From Coprobacillus sp. CAG:605 (GTDB taxonomy: Bacteria > Bacillota_I > Bacilli_A > RF39 > UBA660), in contig HF998235.1 of assembly GCA_000433255.1 (NCBI GenBank), positions 1 to 64,000 on the forward strand: 64,000 nt of DNA, read 5' to 3'. Below the pieces are notes generated by a model. It was given only the letters and a program-made list of their open reading frames with translations, was not told the DNA's origin and searched no databases. The position numbers and the translations under genes are program-made. Numbering within the stretch: position 1 is the stretch's first letter; each line of letters opens with the position of its first letter. This document shows, piece by piece, positions 8,634-18,430 of this stretch.

Positions 8634-9399
8634 AATTATATAAATCTATAAATTCAATCATACTAAATTCTTCCGCTCTCGAACTTAAATCATGACCATA
8701 ATTTTTTAAAACTATACTAACTTTTTCTAAATCATAACCTTTTAAATTATTGCGAATATTCTTTCTTTTATACAAAAAGCATTGTTTAACAAACTTAAAA
8801 AACTTTTCTTCATTATTAACTTGATATTTATTATGTCTTACTAGCTTTATAACCGCACTATCAACATTAGGAACAGGATAAAAAGCATACCTTGATACAT
8901 TAGTAAGAGTTGATATATCATAAAAATAATTTAAATAAACACTCACACTACCATATTCTTGACTACCAGGTTTTGCACTAAATCTATCTGCTACTTCCTT
9001 CTGAACCATCAAAGTCATATCGACTTCATTTATATTGGAACTAATTATTTTCTCAATAATTGGTGTCGTTATATAATAAGGTATATTAGCAATTACATGA
9101 ATTTTATCATACTTAGAAAAATCATATTCCCTAAAATCCACTTGTAAAATATCTTGATACACAACTTTTAAATTAGAACAACTTATTTTATCTAAATATT
9201 CTTTAACTCTTAAGTCTATTTCAAATGCTAAAACATCACACCCCATATCAACAAGTTTTTTAGTTAAAGCTCCATGTCCAGGTCCAATTTCAATTATCAA
9301 ATCATTATTTCCCACGGAAACACTTGCCACAATTTTATTAAGAACATTATTATCTTGTAAAAAATTTTGACCTAAATTCTTTTTATATTGAAAACCCAT
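8623..9399 (-). CDS. rsmA: 16S rRNA (A1518/A1519) dimethyltransferase RsmA/KsgA
   Basis: RsmA uses S-adenosylmethionine to dimethylate two adjacent adenines near the 3' end of 16S rRNA during late 30S assembly. The 258-residue protein starts with the family segment KKNLGQNFL. It has the SAM motif EIGPGHGALT (about 36-45), the catalytic NIPYYITTP (about 104-112), and a C-terminal helical domain with CFLYKRKNIRNNL. AGGA precedes the ATG. Its stop codon lies in the loop of an intrinsic terminator. Confidence 0.97.
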   Translation of the reverse strand: MGFQYKKNLGQNFLQDNNVLNKIVASVSVGNNDLIIEIGPGHGALTKKLVDMGCDVLAFEIDLRVKEYLDKISCSNLKVVYQDILQVDFREYDFSKYDKIHVIANIPYYITTPIIEKIISSNINEVDMTLMVQKEVADRFSAKPGSQEYGSVSVYLNYFYDISTLTNVSRYAFYPVPNVDSAVIKLVRHNKYQVNNEEKFFKFVKQCFLYKRKNIRNNLKGYDLEKVSIVLKNYGHDLSSRAEEFSMIEFIDLYNSLF

Positions 9400-9426
9400 A
9401 ATTTTCCTCCTTAGAAAAAAAGAAGT

Positions 9427-9963
9427 TTAATAACCTCTTCTTAGTATATCATAACTTACAATAGAACGTCCAACATGACTTAAAGCATATTCTTGACTTG
9501 GTGTTAATAAATCTAAATTATTTCCCCCAACACCTCTATCTAATACAATCGCATATATTGGCTCACTACCTAATCTATGTTCATTAATTCTTATAACTGT
9601 TCCACAAGGTGTCGCAGTCGAAGACGCCACAATATTAAGCTCTCCATAAGTCGCATCTTGATAAGTAACGTTTCCATGTAATACATCTAAACTAGGCATA
9701 CACGCTAAATGCCCACCACATAAGGGACAATCTGCCGAATACCCAGTTAAATAACCAGTATAAGTATCTTTAGCTGAATATAAATCATTAGCAATATCTT
9801 CTTTAACTTTCATAACCATTGAATTTAAATCTAAGGTTTTATTTAAGTTCGAGTTACCTGCTTTCAAAAATTTATTATTAGAAGTTGATGTAATAAGTAT
9901 CAAAGAAACTACTAAAACTCCACTTTTAATCAAAAAATTAATCATTTTAGTAAATTTATTCAT
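9427..9963 (-). CDS. 3D-domain cell-wall protein (YabE/YocH-like)
   Basis: A 178-residue exported protein with a single N-terminal membrane or signal helix (about 8-26) and a C-terminal 3D double-psi beta barrel, the fold of MltA-like lytic transglycosylases. It contains TGYSADCPLCGG, ATPCGTVIRI and VLDRGVGGNNLDLL, with the conserved Asp residues that give the domain its name. It lies between tatD and rsmA, where Bacillus has yabE, but it lacks the DUF348 and G5 repeats of YabE. It probably trims peptidoglycan outside the membrane. GAGGTGAG precedes the ATG. Confidence 0.85.
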   Translation of the reverse strand: MNKFTKMINFLIKSGVLVVSLILITSTSNNKFLKAGNSNLNKTLDLNSMVMKVKEDIANDLYSAKDTYTGYLTGYSADCPLCGGHLACMPSLDVLHGNVTYQDATYGELNIVASSTATPCGTVIRINEHRLGSEPIYAIVLDRGVGGNNLDLLTPSQEYALSHVGRSIVSYDILRRGY

Positions 9964-10009
9964 TTAATTTACTCACCTCAAGTACAAATTAATTTTATCA
10001 TGATTATAT

Positions 10010-10747
10010 TTAAATGTCAAAAATCCTTTTAATATTTTCATTGGTAATATTTTCTAAAGGTGCTAAGTCTACATTATATAGCTGACATATGAACAATGCC
10101 ACATCTTTAATATGAGCTGGTTCATTTCTCTTTCCTCTATATGGAACCGGTGTTAAATAAGGACTATCAGTTTCTAAAATAATATTTCCCAAAGGAATTT
10201 TTGTCAAAATATCCTTTAAATTACAATTTTTAAAAGTAACAACGCCATTTACTCCTAATACAAATCCCATTTTTATATATATACAAGCTGTTTCATAACT
10301 TCCACTAAATGAATGAATTACACCCTTTACTTTATGCCTTTTTAATATCTCGATAGTATCTAAAGTTGCATCACGACTATGAATAACAACCGGCAAATTT
10401 AATCTTTCGGCTATTTCTAATTGACGTTCAAATATTGCAATTTGTTCATCTTTATTTTCTTTACCATAATGATAATCTAATCCAATCTCTCCAATACCAA
10501 CAATTTTACTAGGTAAATTATCAAATATTTTATAATCAAATTCTTCCAAGCAATTCTCTGGATGTAATCCAACAACTCCATAAACATTATCATATTTTTT
10601 TACATCCTCTATAACTTCTAATGAACTAGCCATATTATATCCAGCGTTAATTATTCTCAAAACTCCCTGTTTTTTAGCATTATCTAAAATGCTCTTCTTA
10701 TCATCGTAATATTCATTTAAAACATGACAATGTGTATCCGTTAACAT
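10010..10747 (-). CDS. tatD: TatD-family metal-dependent deoxyribonuclease
   Basis: TatD proteins are TIM-barrel metal-dependent nucleases of the amidohydrolase superfamily with 3'-5' DNase activity. The 245-residue product has the metal-binding start LTDTHCHVL, the signature GEIGLDYHYGKENKDEQ, VVIHSRDA and the C-terminal ETDSPYLTPVP. It corresponds to Bacillus yabD, between metG and the yabE-position gene. The intergenic gap towards metG contains two Noc-type palindromes. Confidence 0.94.
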   Translation of the reverse strand: MLTDTHCHVLNEYYDDKKSILDNAKKQGVLRIINAGYNMASSLEVIEDVKKYDNVYGVVGLHPENCLEEFDYKIFDNLPSKIVGIGEIGLDYHYGKENKDEQIAIFERQLEIAERLNLPVVIHSRDATLDTIEILKRHKVKGVIHSFSGSYETACIYIKMGFVLGVNGVVTFKNCNLKDILTKIPLGNIILETDSPYLTPVPYRGKRNEPAHIKDVALFICQLYNVDLAPLENITNENIKRIFDI

Positions 10748-10767
10748 ATTATCCTACTTTCAATTTT

Positions 10768-10781
10768 ATTTCCCAGGAAAT
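10768..10781. promoter_or_regulatory. Noc-binding-site-like palindrome (one mismatch)
   Basis: ATTTCCCAGGAAAT differs at one base from ATTTCCCGGGAAAT, the Bacillus Noc binding site. It lies between metG and tatD, 37 bp from a perfect copy. Confidence 0.65.
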
Positions 10782-10818
10782 ATTTTGTCATACAAGCAAG
10801 AAAAATTTCACCATAATT

Positions 10819-10832
10819 ATTTCCCGGGAAAT
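10819..10832. promoter_or_regulatory. Noc-binding-site-like palindrome (perfect)
   Basis: A perfect ATTTCCCGGGAAAT two bases beyond the metG stop codon, between metG and tatD. Confidence 0.8.
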
Positions 10833-10834
10833 AA

Positions 10835-12364
10835 TTATTTTCTCTCGATTCTAGTAAATAAATGCTCAGGTGTTCCCAACTTAATTGAAGATTTTAATCC
10901 ACCAAAAACTTTAGTACTTTCATAATCTCTTACATCAGTGTTTAATTGATTTAAAATCTTTTCACTAGTTTCTGGTAAAAATGGACTTAAATGAATAGCA
11001 ATAATTCTAATACTTTCTAACAAGTTATATAAAACAGTCCCAAGTCTAGCTTTCTTACTTTCATCTTTAGCCAAAATCCAAGGTGTTGTATCATCAATAT
11101 ACTTATTACACTTTCTAAGAACATCAAAAATTTCTTCTAAAGTCTCGCCGACTTTTAATTCGTTCATTTTCTCTTCTAACTTATTTGAAAGTCCAAGCAC
11201 ATTATTTATTAAATCATTATCGATTTCTTCAGTACAATCTCCATTTTGAACAATTCCTTCAAAATACTTCATATTCATACTTATCGTACGATGTACCAAA
11301 TTTCCTAAATTATTAACCAAGTCCGCATTAATTCTATTAACTAAATTTTCTTCACTAAAAGTACCATCACTTCCAAATGGAACCTCTCTTAAAGCATAAT
11401 ATCTAACCGCATCAACTCCATAATCACGAATATACTCTCTCGGATCTTTATAATTTCCTAAACTCTTACTAATCTTACCGCCATTGATAACTAACCAACC
11501 ATGACCAAATACTTGTTTAGGTAACTCCAAGTCTAAAGCCATTAACATTGCTGGCCAAATAATAGTATGAAATCTTACAATTTCCTTACCAACCAAATGC
11601 AAATCGCAAGGCCAATATTTTTTAAACTTCTCATCATTTTCAGTCATATAACCAAGCGAAGTAATATAGTTTGACAAAGCATCAACCCAAACATAAATAA
11701 CATGCTTAGGGTCAAAAGTAACTGGAATACCCCAAGTAAATGAAGTTCTAGAAACACATAAATCATCTAATCCTGGTTTAATAAAGTTATTAATCATTTC
11801 ATTCTTTCTTGACTTTGGTAAGATAAAATCAGGATGTGACTCAATATACTCCACTAATCTATCTTGATATTTAGATAATCTAAAAAAGTATGCTTCCTCA
11901 CTAACCTCTTTAACTTCTCTCCCACAATCTGGACACATGCCATTAACTAACTGACTTTCAGTCCAAAATGATTCACAAGGAGTACAATATAATCCTTTAT
12001 ATTCTCCTTTATAAATATCACCTTGGTCATACAACTTCTTAAATATCTTTTGTACTATTTCTTCATGTTTTTTATCGGTTGTTCTAATAAAATAATCATA
12101 ACTAATATTTAAACTTTTCCATAAATCTTTAGCGTTATTTACTATTTTATCTACATACTCTTTTGGCGTAACTCCCGCCTCACGAGCTTTATTTTCAATT
12201 TTTTGACCATGTTCATCAGTTCCCGTTTGAAAATAAACATCATATCCTAATAATCTCTTATATCTTGCAATCGAATCTGCAATAATTGTTGTATAACAAT
12301 GTCCAATATGAAAATCTGCACTTGGATAATATATCGGTGTTGTTATATAAAATTTCTTTTCCAT
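10835..12364 (-). CDS. metG: Methionyl-tRNA synthetase
   Basis: MetRS charges tRNA-Met with methionine for initiation and elongation. The 509-residue enzyme has YYPSADFHIGHCYTT with the HIGH motif near the N-terminus, a zinc knuckle with CTPCES and CPDCGRE, and GGKISKSLGN as the KMSKS loop. It ends after the anticodon-binding helical domain, without the C-terminal tRNA-binding EMAP domain of longer MetRS. The ATG at 12364 has GGAGGAG at 12371-12377. A T-box leader lies upstream, so expression should rise when uncharged tRNA-Met accumulates. Confidence 0.97.
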   Translation of the reverse strand: MEKKFYITTPIYYPSADFHIGHCYTTIIADSIARYKRLLGYDVYFQTGTDEHGQKIENKAREAGVTPKEYVDKIVNNAKDLWKSLNISYDYFIRTTDKKHEEIVQKIFKKLYDQGDIYKGEYKGLYCTPCESFWTESQLVNGMCPDCGREVKEVSEEAYFFRLSKYQDRLVEYIESHPDFILPKSRKNEMINNFIKPGLDDLCVSRTSFTWGIPVTFDPKHVIYVWVDALSNYITSLGYMTENDEKFKKYWPCDLHLVGKEIVRFHTIIWPAMLMALDLELPKQVFGHGWLVINGGKISKSLGNYKDPREYIRDYGVDAVRYYALREVPFGSDGTFSEENLVNRINADLVNNLGNLVHRTISMNMKYFEGIVQNGDCTEEIDNDLINNVLGLSNKLEEKMNELKVGETLEEIFDVLRKCNKYIDDTTPWILAKDESKKARLGTVLYNLLESIRIIAIHLSPFLPETSEKILNQLNTDVRDYESTKVFGGLKSSIKLGTPEHLFTRIERK

Positions 12365-12377
12365 AACTATCTCCTCC

Positions 12378-12580
12378 ATAGAAAAAAGCCATAACATAAG
12401 GACGAGAAAACCCGTGGTACCACCTTATTTTATGACTAATCATACACTTAAATATCTTAACGCGATTAACGATTTAGCTCCCAAATCCATACTCCCTATT
12501 CATTTTTATTTCTCTTCCACCATCAAGAAACTCTCTTTAAAAAACTCCTAGGTACCCATTTGTTCCTCACTAATTAACCA
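12378..12580 (-). promoter_or_regulatory. T-box riboswitch leader of metG
   Basis: On the minus strand the leader contains the T-box core GGTGGTACCACGG (about 12411-12424) and an AGAGAG/GATGGTG stem I region (about 12500-12545). A terminator pairs CATAAAATAAGG with CCTTATGTTATGG and ends in a T-run at about 12380-12390. The core can pair with the NCCA end of uncharged tRNA-Met and open the terminator. The exact specifier codon could not be assigned by eye. The 5' limit is approximate. Confidence 0.88.
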
Positions 12581-12593
12581 TAGTTTACCATTA

Positions 12594-13064
12594 TTAACAT
12601 GAAATATCAAGTTTATTTGTAATCAAAATATTAAGTATTTGACCCACTATTTCATTACAACTACTATCACTAACTAAGATAATCCCTTCCACATTTGAAT
12701 CAATTATCACTGGTCTTAAATCACAAGCACTACAAATCTTATCTTTTTCCCTCATTAAATCATATAGTGATAATCCAACCAATCTTTTAACATCTAAATC
12801 GGTAATCTCAGTATTATTAAAAATAATTTTTTCCCTATTTGTCGCTAGTATTTTTACATGCATATTATCCACAAGCATTTTCAAAAGTCCAATCACATAC
12901 TCATCATAATTCTTAATTGCTACCGCTTTAACTAACTTTATATAATTATCATCAATACTTATTTCTAAACTATCATCTTTCTTTATTGACAATCTCTTTC
13001 TTATATCTTTAGGGATTACAATACGTCCTAATTCATCTATTTTTTTAATCGAACCATTATTCAT
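12594..13064 (-). CDS. spoVT: Stage V sporulation regulator SpoVT (AbrB family)
   Basis: SpoVT is a forespore transcription factor that tunes sigma-G genes. The 156-residue protein has an N-terminal AbrB swapped-hairpin DNA-binding domain (IKKIDELGRIVIPKDIRKRL, about 5-24). A GAF-like C-terminal domain with CSACDLRPVII and a conserved ILVSDS segment follows. The length and the second domain favour SpoVT over AbrB, as does its position immediately downstream of mfd, the Bacillus order. A DnaA-box sequence lies within the gene and another just upstream (about 13088). Confidence 0.92.
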   Translation of the reverse strand: MNNGSIKKIDELGRIVIPKDIRKRLSIKKDDSLEISIDDNYIKLVKAVAIKNYDEYVIGLLKMLVDNMHVKILATNREKIIFNNTEITDLDVKRLVGLSLYDLMREKDKICSACDLRPVIIDSNVEGIILVSDSSCNEIVGQILNILITNKLDISC

Positions 13065-13122
13065 TTCATAACCTCACTACCCTTATTTTATCCACAAGTA
13101 TCTTTTTTATAACTAAAACAAC

Positions 13123-13144
13123 AAAAAAGAGGCCAAAGCCTCTT
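13123..13144 (-). terminator. Intrinsic terminator at the end of mfd
   Basis: Minus-strand stem AAGAGGC/GCCTCTT (13127-13133 with 13138-13144) plus a T-run. It overlaps the mfd stop codon and separates mfd from spoVT. Confidence 0.9.
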
Positions 13145-16100
13145 AATTACTTAATTTATCCACTTCATCTTTTATTAAATTCAATAAATCTACCAAGTAA
13201 TAGACAAAATGTTTATCTAAATTATTCACAGGTAAAGTAATATATACTTTATTTAATACTGAACGAAATTGAAACTTTCTTGAAATATTATAAGCTTGAA
13301 TAAATAACTTATCAAATTTTAAATTATGAACCAAAGTAGTTGGCAGTTCAATCTCCACTAAAGTACTATTCTGTACAACTTTTGTTATTCCTAGACTATT
13401 AGCTAGTTTTTCAAACCATTCTTCATACATATAAACTCTAATCTTTTCATCAATCTTACCAAATCTATCCTCAATTTCATGCTGAATGCTTTCTAATTTT
13501 TCATAACTATCAATTTCATTAATCTTTTGATGAATTTCAATTTTTAAACTCTCATCACTTACATACTTATCACTAATATGAGTATCAACATTAATTAAAG
13601 CTTTATTACTAGTATCTTCTTTAGGTATTTCTTCCCCATGAATTTTTTTAATCTCTTCATCAACCATTTTCATATACAAATCTAGGCCAACCGCTGAAAC
13701 AAATCCCGCTTGATCACTACCCAAAATATCCCCAGCACCACGTAGCGACAAATCACGCATAGCAATACGATAACCACTACCTAACTCAGTAAACTCTTTA
13801 ATAGCTTGTAATCTCTTTATCGCAATATCATTTAACATCTTATTTTTATCATACATTAAATAAGCATAAGCAATTTTATTACTACGCCCAACACGACCAC
13901 GAATTTGATACAACTGACTTAAACCAAATCTGTCAGCATCAAATATTATCAATGTATTAGTATTAGGAATATCTATTCCAGTTTCAATAATCGTCGTACA
14001 TAATAAAATATCATACTTATAATTAATAAAATCATCCATTACATCTTCAATTTCACTTTTATTCATTCGACCATGAGCCGTTACAATCCTAGCTTCCGGA
14101 ACTAACTTTTGCAATTCACTTCGTTTATTTTCTAAGCCATCAACATGATTATATAAAATAAATATTTGTCCTTTTCGCGCTAATTCCTTATATATAGCAT
14201 CTTTTACAACCATATCAGATTCCGCCATGACATAGGTTTGAACAGGATATCTATTAACCGGTGCCGTATCTATAATGGATAAATCTCTTAACCCTGACAT
14301 CGCCATTTTCAAAGTTCTTGGAATTGGTGTTGCAGATAATGTTAAAACATTAACATCATTCTTATATTGTTTAATTCTTTCTTTATGTGTTACTCCAAAA
14401 CGTTGTTCTTCATCAACTATTAATAACCCTAAATTCTTATATTCAATGTCCTTACTAAGCAAACGATGCGTACCAAATACTATATCTATAGTTCCATTTT
14501 TTAAGCCTTCTAAAATTCTTTCCGTTTCTTTAGGAGTAGTAAATCTATTTAATAACGCTATTTCTACCGGAAAATTTTTAAATCTTTCCAAAGCATTTTC
14601 ATATTGTTGCTTTGAAAGTATTGTTGTAGGACATAAATAAGATACTTGCATATTATTAACAACTGTTTTAAACATTGCTCTAAATGCTACTTCAGTCTTT
14701 CCAAAACCTACATCTCCACATAATAATCTATCCATAGGAACATCTTTTTCTAAATCCTGATTAATATCTTTAAAAGCTTTTTCTTGGTCAGCCGTTGGAA
14801 CATACTTAAAATCAGCATCAAATAAATCTTCTATTGGATCACTTTTAAAAGCTGGCCCTTTTATCTTAGCACGCTCCGCATAAAGCTTAATAAGTTCCAT
14901 AGAAATATCATGAACTTTTTTCTGCATTGCTCGTTTAGTCTTTTCCCAAGAGGTACTATTTAGCTTATTAATTTTAGGAACATCCCCATCTTTAGAAGAA
15001 TACTTAAATATATTACTAATCTTTTCTACAGGAACATAAACTTTATCATCACCATCATACTTTATTAGTAAGTAATCTTTTTTTATACCATGATTATCTA
15101 ACGTAACAACACCACTATAAATACCTATTCCATGAGCTTCATGAACGACATAATCACCAACTTCCAACTGGTCAAAATTATGTATTCTTTTACCAATTCG
15201 ATAAGAATTTTTATATTTAATTTCTTTATGATTTATTTTTTCAATATCAAATTCCGCTATTACACAGTAATTAAATATTTCAAAACCATTATCTATTTTC
15301 TTTGAAATAATATTTATTTTATTAGTAATAATTTCATTTCCAGTGGTAATTCTTGCCGCGGGAAATATTTCTATTATATCATCAATTTCATTTTTATTAG
15401 ATAAATAAAATATAATAGTATTATTACTTTTTAATTTATTTTTTACATAATTTTCTAATAAATCAAAGTTAGAATTAAAATTTTCTATTTCTTTTGTTTG
15501 ATAATGAAATTTATTATCATTTAAAACCTCTAAACTATCCAAATAAATCCAGTTCGAAATATTTAACTCTTCCATTTCAAACATATATTTTTTATTCTCA
15601 TTTAGCGATTGATTATATTCCATTATCTCATCACAAAGTTTAGCATACCCTGCATCAATTTGCGATTTTTCAATCATAAATACAAAAGGCTTTCCTAAAT
15701 AATCCAAGATTGAACTCTTATTTGCCGTTTCAATCTCGATATAAGGTAATATCGTAATCTTATCTATCTCTTTAATAGATAACTGATTATTCTCATCAAA
15801 TACTCTTACTGAATCAATTTCGTCACCAAAAAATTCAATTCTAACTGGATGCTCTTGCTCGATTATAAATAAATCAATTATAAAACCACGAACCGCATAT
15901 TCACCAGTCGCTGCAACCATAGATTCCTTAGTATATCCAAACTCATCTAAAATTTGAATAAACTTATCTCTATTTATTTGCATCCCCTTCTTTAACTCAA
16001 ATTGTGTCTTATTAGCATATTTATAGTCAGGAAGATATCTTAAAAGTCCCATTAAATTCGTAACGACAATATGTTTTTTATTATCCTTTAATTGATTTAA

Positions 16101-16370
16101 AGTTTCCAAACGTTTAATTTTCAAATCAGGCGAAATCGCCACCGCTACTGAAGAAATAAAATCATCCATTGGAAATATTAAAACATCCTTATTTAAAGTA
16201 CTTAGTAAATCATAATATTGATTAGCTTCATATAAACTATTAGCTAAAACTAAAACGTTCTCATCATGAATTTCAAAATACTGATTAACGTAAAAAACGT
16301 TTAACTCTTTCGTTAAACCAATTACTTCACTATTATTAACATAATTATATAACTCATTTAAATAATTCAT
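13143..16370 (-). CDS. mfd: Transcription-repair coupling factor Mfd
   Basis: Mfd releases RNA polymerase stalled at DNA lesions and recruits UvrA. The 1075-residue protein has UvrB-like N-terminal domains. A CarD-like RNA-polymerase-interacting domain follows (LEVGDYVVHEAHGIGIYSG, about 395-413). The RecG-type translocase has GDVGFGKTEVA as Walker A, DEEQRFGV as the DEAD-type motif and GRVGRS as motif VI. It ends in a D7 domain. The upstream gene pth is nine bases away, so the two are one unit. Order pth-mfd-spoVT matches Bacillus, with fin missing. Confidence 0.97.
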   Translation of the reverse strand: MNYLNELYNYVNNSEVIGLTKELNVFYVNQYFEIHDENVLVLANSLYEANQYYDLLSTLNKDVLIFPMDDFISSVAVAISPDLKIKRLETLNQLKDNKKHIVVTNLMGLLRYLPDYKYANKTQFELKKGMQINRDKFIQILDEFGYTKESMVAATGEYAVRGFIIDLFIIEQEHPVRIEFFGDEIDSVRVFDENNQLSIKEIDKITILPYIEIETANKSSILDYLGKPFVFMIEKSQIDAGYAKLCDEIMEYNQSLNENKKYMFEMEELNISNWIYLDSLEVLNDNKFHYQTKEIENFNSNFDLLENYVKNKLKSNNTIIFYLSNKNEIDDIIEIFPAARITTGNEIITNKINIISKKIDNGFEIFNYCVIAEFDIEKINHKEIKYKNSYRIGKRIHNFDQLEVGDYVVHEAHGIGIYSGVVTLDNHGIKKDYLLIKYDGDDKVYVPVEKISNIFKYSSKDGDVPKINKLNSTSWEKTKRAMQKKVHDISMELIKLYAERAKIKGPAFKSDPIEDLFDADFKYVPTADQEKAFKDINQDLEKDVPMDRLLCGDVGFGKTEVAFRAMFKTVVNNMQVSYLCPTTILSKQQYENALERFKNFPVEIALLNRFTTPKETERILEGLKNGTIDIVFGTHRLLSKDIEYKNLGLLIVDEEQRFGVTHKERIKQYKNDVNVLTLSATPIPRTLKMAMSGLRDLSIIDTAPVNRYPVQTYVMAESDMVVKDAIYKELARKGQIFILYNHVDGLENKRSELQKLVPEARIVTAHGRMNKSEIEDVMDDFINYKYDILLCTTIIETGIDIPNTNTLIIFDADRFGLSQLYQIRGRVGRSNKIAYAYLMYDKNKMLNDIAIKRLQAIKEFTELGSGYRIAMRDLSLRGAGDILGSDQAGFVSAVGLDLYMKMVDEEIKKIHGEEIPKEDTSNKALINVDTHISDKYVSDESLKIEIHQKINEIDSYEKLESIQHEIEDRFGKIDEKIRVYMYEEWFEKLANSLGITKVVQNSTLVEIELPTTLVHNLKFDKLFIQAYNISRKFQFRSVLNKVYITLPVNNLDKHFVYYLVDLLNLIKDEVDKLSN

Positions 16371-16379
16371 ACCAATTAC

Positions 16380-16931
16380 CTATTTCTTATTATACTTTTG
16401 CATACAATACTCTATATCATGATTAGCAAAATCTACTATGATGTCTTTAAATATAGGAGCCATTTCATTAAATTGTTCTAAATTTTCTTTACTAATTCTT
16501 CCTAAAACATAATCTTTAGTATCCATACTTCTATCATGCGCAATACCAATTTTCAACCGAGGAACCATATCAGTTCCTAAAGAAGCAATTATTGACTTCA
16601 TTCCATTATGTCCGCCCGCACTACTTTTATATTTTAACCGATATTTTAGAAATGATAAGTCTAAATCATCTTGAATAATCAAAATATCTTTATTTTCAAT
16701 TTTATAATAATTAGCAAATTTGGCAACTGCATCTCCTGAAAGATTAACGTACGTTAAAGGCTTTATAAAAATAACTTTTTCACCATTAATATTTTCTTCA
16801 CAACATAAAGCATTGAACTTTTTGACAAATTTTTTATTTCCCGGGAAATAATCTAACACCATAAACCCAATATTATGTCTTGTACATTCATACTCTTTAC
16901 CATAATTTCCAATACCAACAATTAACTTCAT
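16380..16931 (-). CDS. pth: Peptidyl-tRNA hydrolase
   Basis: Pth recycles peptidyl-tRNAs dropped from ribosomes. The 183-residue enzyme has VGIGNYGKEYECTRHN with the catalytic His in TRHNIGF (about 20), the conserved KPLTYVNLSGDAV, the Asp-containing IIQDDLDLSF and GGHNGMKSI. Residues about 27-32 read YFPGNK, encoded by a perfect Noc-type palindrome, in a stretch that varies within the family. The same hexapeptide occurs in HolB and DnaX here. Confidence 0.97.
   Translation of the reverse strand: MKLIVGIGNYGKEYECTRHNIGFMVLDYFPGNKKFVKKFNALCCEENINGEKVIFIKPLTYVNLSGDAVAKFANYYKIENKDILIIQDDLDLSFLKYRLKYKSSAGGHNGMKSIIASLGTDMVPRLKIGIAHDRSMDTKDYVLGRISKENLEQFNEMAPIFKDIIVDFANHDIEYCMQKYNKK
16836..16849. 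promoter_or_regulatory. Noc-type palindrome inside pth
   Basis: A perfect ATTTCCCGGGAAAT in coding frame, read as the centre of YFPGNK. It is far from a promoter, so a role in chromosome binding is more likely than local repression. Confidence 0.8.
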
Positions 16932-16944
16932 TTTATATCACATC

Positions 16945-17649
16945 CTAATCAAAAATTCTTTTATAACTCCTATGCTCTAATACATTTACTGGCGGATTAA
17001 CAATCAAGCCATCAGAACCATTTTTTGTCGCTTTAATAAGAACCATTATAGCACTCTTTTGATATCCTGCATAAACAAATTGTAACTTTTTAACACTAAA
17101 TTTATATTTAGTTAAAATCCCTATAAGTTCCATTAATCTTTCTGGACGATGCACTAAATACAAAGGTGCTTTATTTTTTAAAATATATTTAGCCGTCATT
17201 ACAATTTCTTCTAAATTAGTTTTTATTTCATGACGAGCTATAGCTAAACTTTCTTCTGTATTAACATATGACCCTTTATTTAACTTAAAATAAGGCGGAT
17301 TACAAGTAACCGCATCAACAGATTCGGGTAAAATATATTCCAAGCTCTCATTAAGATTAGCATTAATAATTTTAACTTGTTTTTCTAAATTATTAAGTAT
17401 AACCGAATTATATGCTAATTGAAAAACATTTTTTTGTAATTCAAAACCAATTATTTTACTATTAACTCTAGTTGAAAGTATCAAAGGCACAGCCCCATTA
17501 CCACAACAAAAATCAACTATTGTATTTAATCCGGCCTTATTTTCTACAAATTCGGCAAGTAATATTGAGTCTAAAGAAAATTTAAATAATTTCTCATCTT
17601 GATATATTTCTAATCCATAATCAAATAAATCATTCTTTACTACTTTCAT
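16945..17649 (-). CDS. tRNA(adenine-N6) methyltransferase, TrmN6/YabB-like
   Basis: A class I SAM-dependent methyltransferase of 234 residues. VDFCCGNGAVPLIL (about 44-57) is the SAM motif, and CNPPYFK is the catalytic NPPY motif typical of N6-adenine modification. The N-terminal segment DYGLEIYQDEKLFKFSLDSILLAEF matches the TrmN6 family in pattern (key part KFSLDSILLA). It overlaps the end of ricT by 20 bases, as the yabB gene follows the ricT region in Bacillus. The exact modified position (A37 of tRNA-Val in E. coli) is inferred from family only. Confidence 0.88.
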   Translation of the reverse strand: MKVVKNDLFDYGLEIYQDEKLFKFSLDSILLAEFVENKAGLNTIVDFCCGNGAVPLILSTRVNSKIIGFELQKNVFQLAYNSVILNNLEKQVKIINANLNESLEYILPESVDAVTCNPPYFKLNKGSYVNTEESLAIARHEIKTNLEEIVMTAKYILKNKAPLYLVHRPERLMELIGILTKYKFSVKKLQFVYAGYQKSAIMVLIKATKNGSDGLIVNPPVNVLEHRSYKRIFD

Positions 17650-18430
17650 TATTATCTAGTTCAATCTCCTTAACTTCATTTCCAATTAAAACTTTATATT
17701 TTCTATTTAATATATCAACAGATATAACTTTGCCTTCACCTTGCTCTAAAGTAATCTTCTTACCAACAGTAGGCATCCCGACACGACAACAACTATATTG
17801 TTCATCTTCGTAAGTTAAACAACATAATAATCTACCACAACAACCATTAATTTTAGAAGGATTCAAAGCAATATTTTGATTCTTAGCCATATTCATACTT
17901 ATAGAATCAATATGATTTAAAAAACCAGCACAACACAGTCTTCTCCCACATACACCATATCCATCAATACTTTTAGCTTTATCACGAGCCCCAATTTGTC
18001 TTAATTCAATTCTTGTTTTAAATTTACCAGCTATTCTTTTCGCAAGTTCACGAAAATCAATACGTTCATCAGCCAAGAAATTTAATAATAATTGTTTTCT
18101 ATCAAAGTTAAAGCTCGAATCCATAAAACGCATATTCAAGTTTAATTCATTAGCAACTTCTTTAGCATAATTCATAGCTTCTTCTTGTTCCTTCAATAAA
18201 CTTAAATGTTTCTTATAATCATTTTTGGTTGCAATACGAATTATTGGACTAATTTCCTCAATCGAAGTTTTTAAATCTGTTTCATTAACTTTCATTACTA
18301 CTTTACCAAATTGTTCTCCTCGTTCTGTTCGAACAATAACCGTTACATTAATTGGACATTCTAATTTTTCTGCATTAAAATAATAAATTTTTCCATTTGG
18401 TTTAAATTCTACACCATAAATATTACGCAT
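17630..18430 (-). CDS. ricT: RicT/YaaT, PSP1-domain RNA-processing and sporulation factor
   Basis: RicT forms the iron-sulphur Y-complex with RicA and RicF, which directs RNase Y processing and promotes sporulation, competence and biofilm formation. The 266-residue protein is built around a PSP1 domain. Conserved residues include RIELRQIGARDKAK and two Cys-rich blocks, GVCGRRLCCAGFL (about 153-165) and NGCCGRLLCCLTY, which supply cluster ligands. It overlaps holB by eight bases and the methyltransferase by 20, so this is a tight holB-ricT-methyltransferase operon. Confidence 0.95.
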   Translation of the reverse strand: MRNIYGVEFKPNGKIYYFNAEKLECPINVTVIVRTERGEQFGKVVMKVNETDLKTSIEEISPIIRIATKNDYKKHLSLLKEQEEAMNYAKEVANELNLNMRFMDSSFNFDRKQLLLNFLADERIDFRELAKRIAGKFKTRIELRQIGARDKAKSIDGYGVCGRRLCCAGFLNHIDSISMNMAKNQNIALNPSKINGCCGRLLCCLTYEDEQYSCCRVGMPTVGKKITLEQGEGKVISVDILNRKYKVLIGNEVKEIELDNNESSKE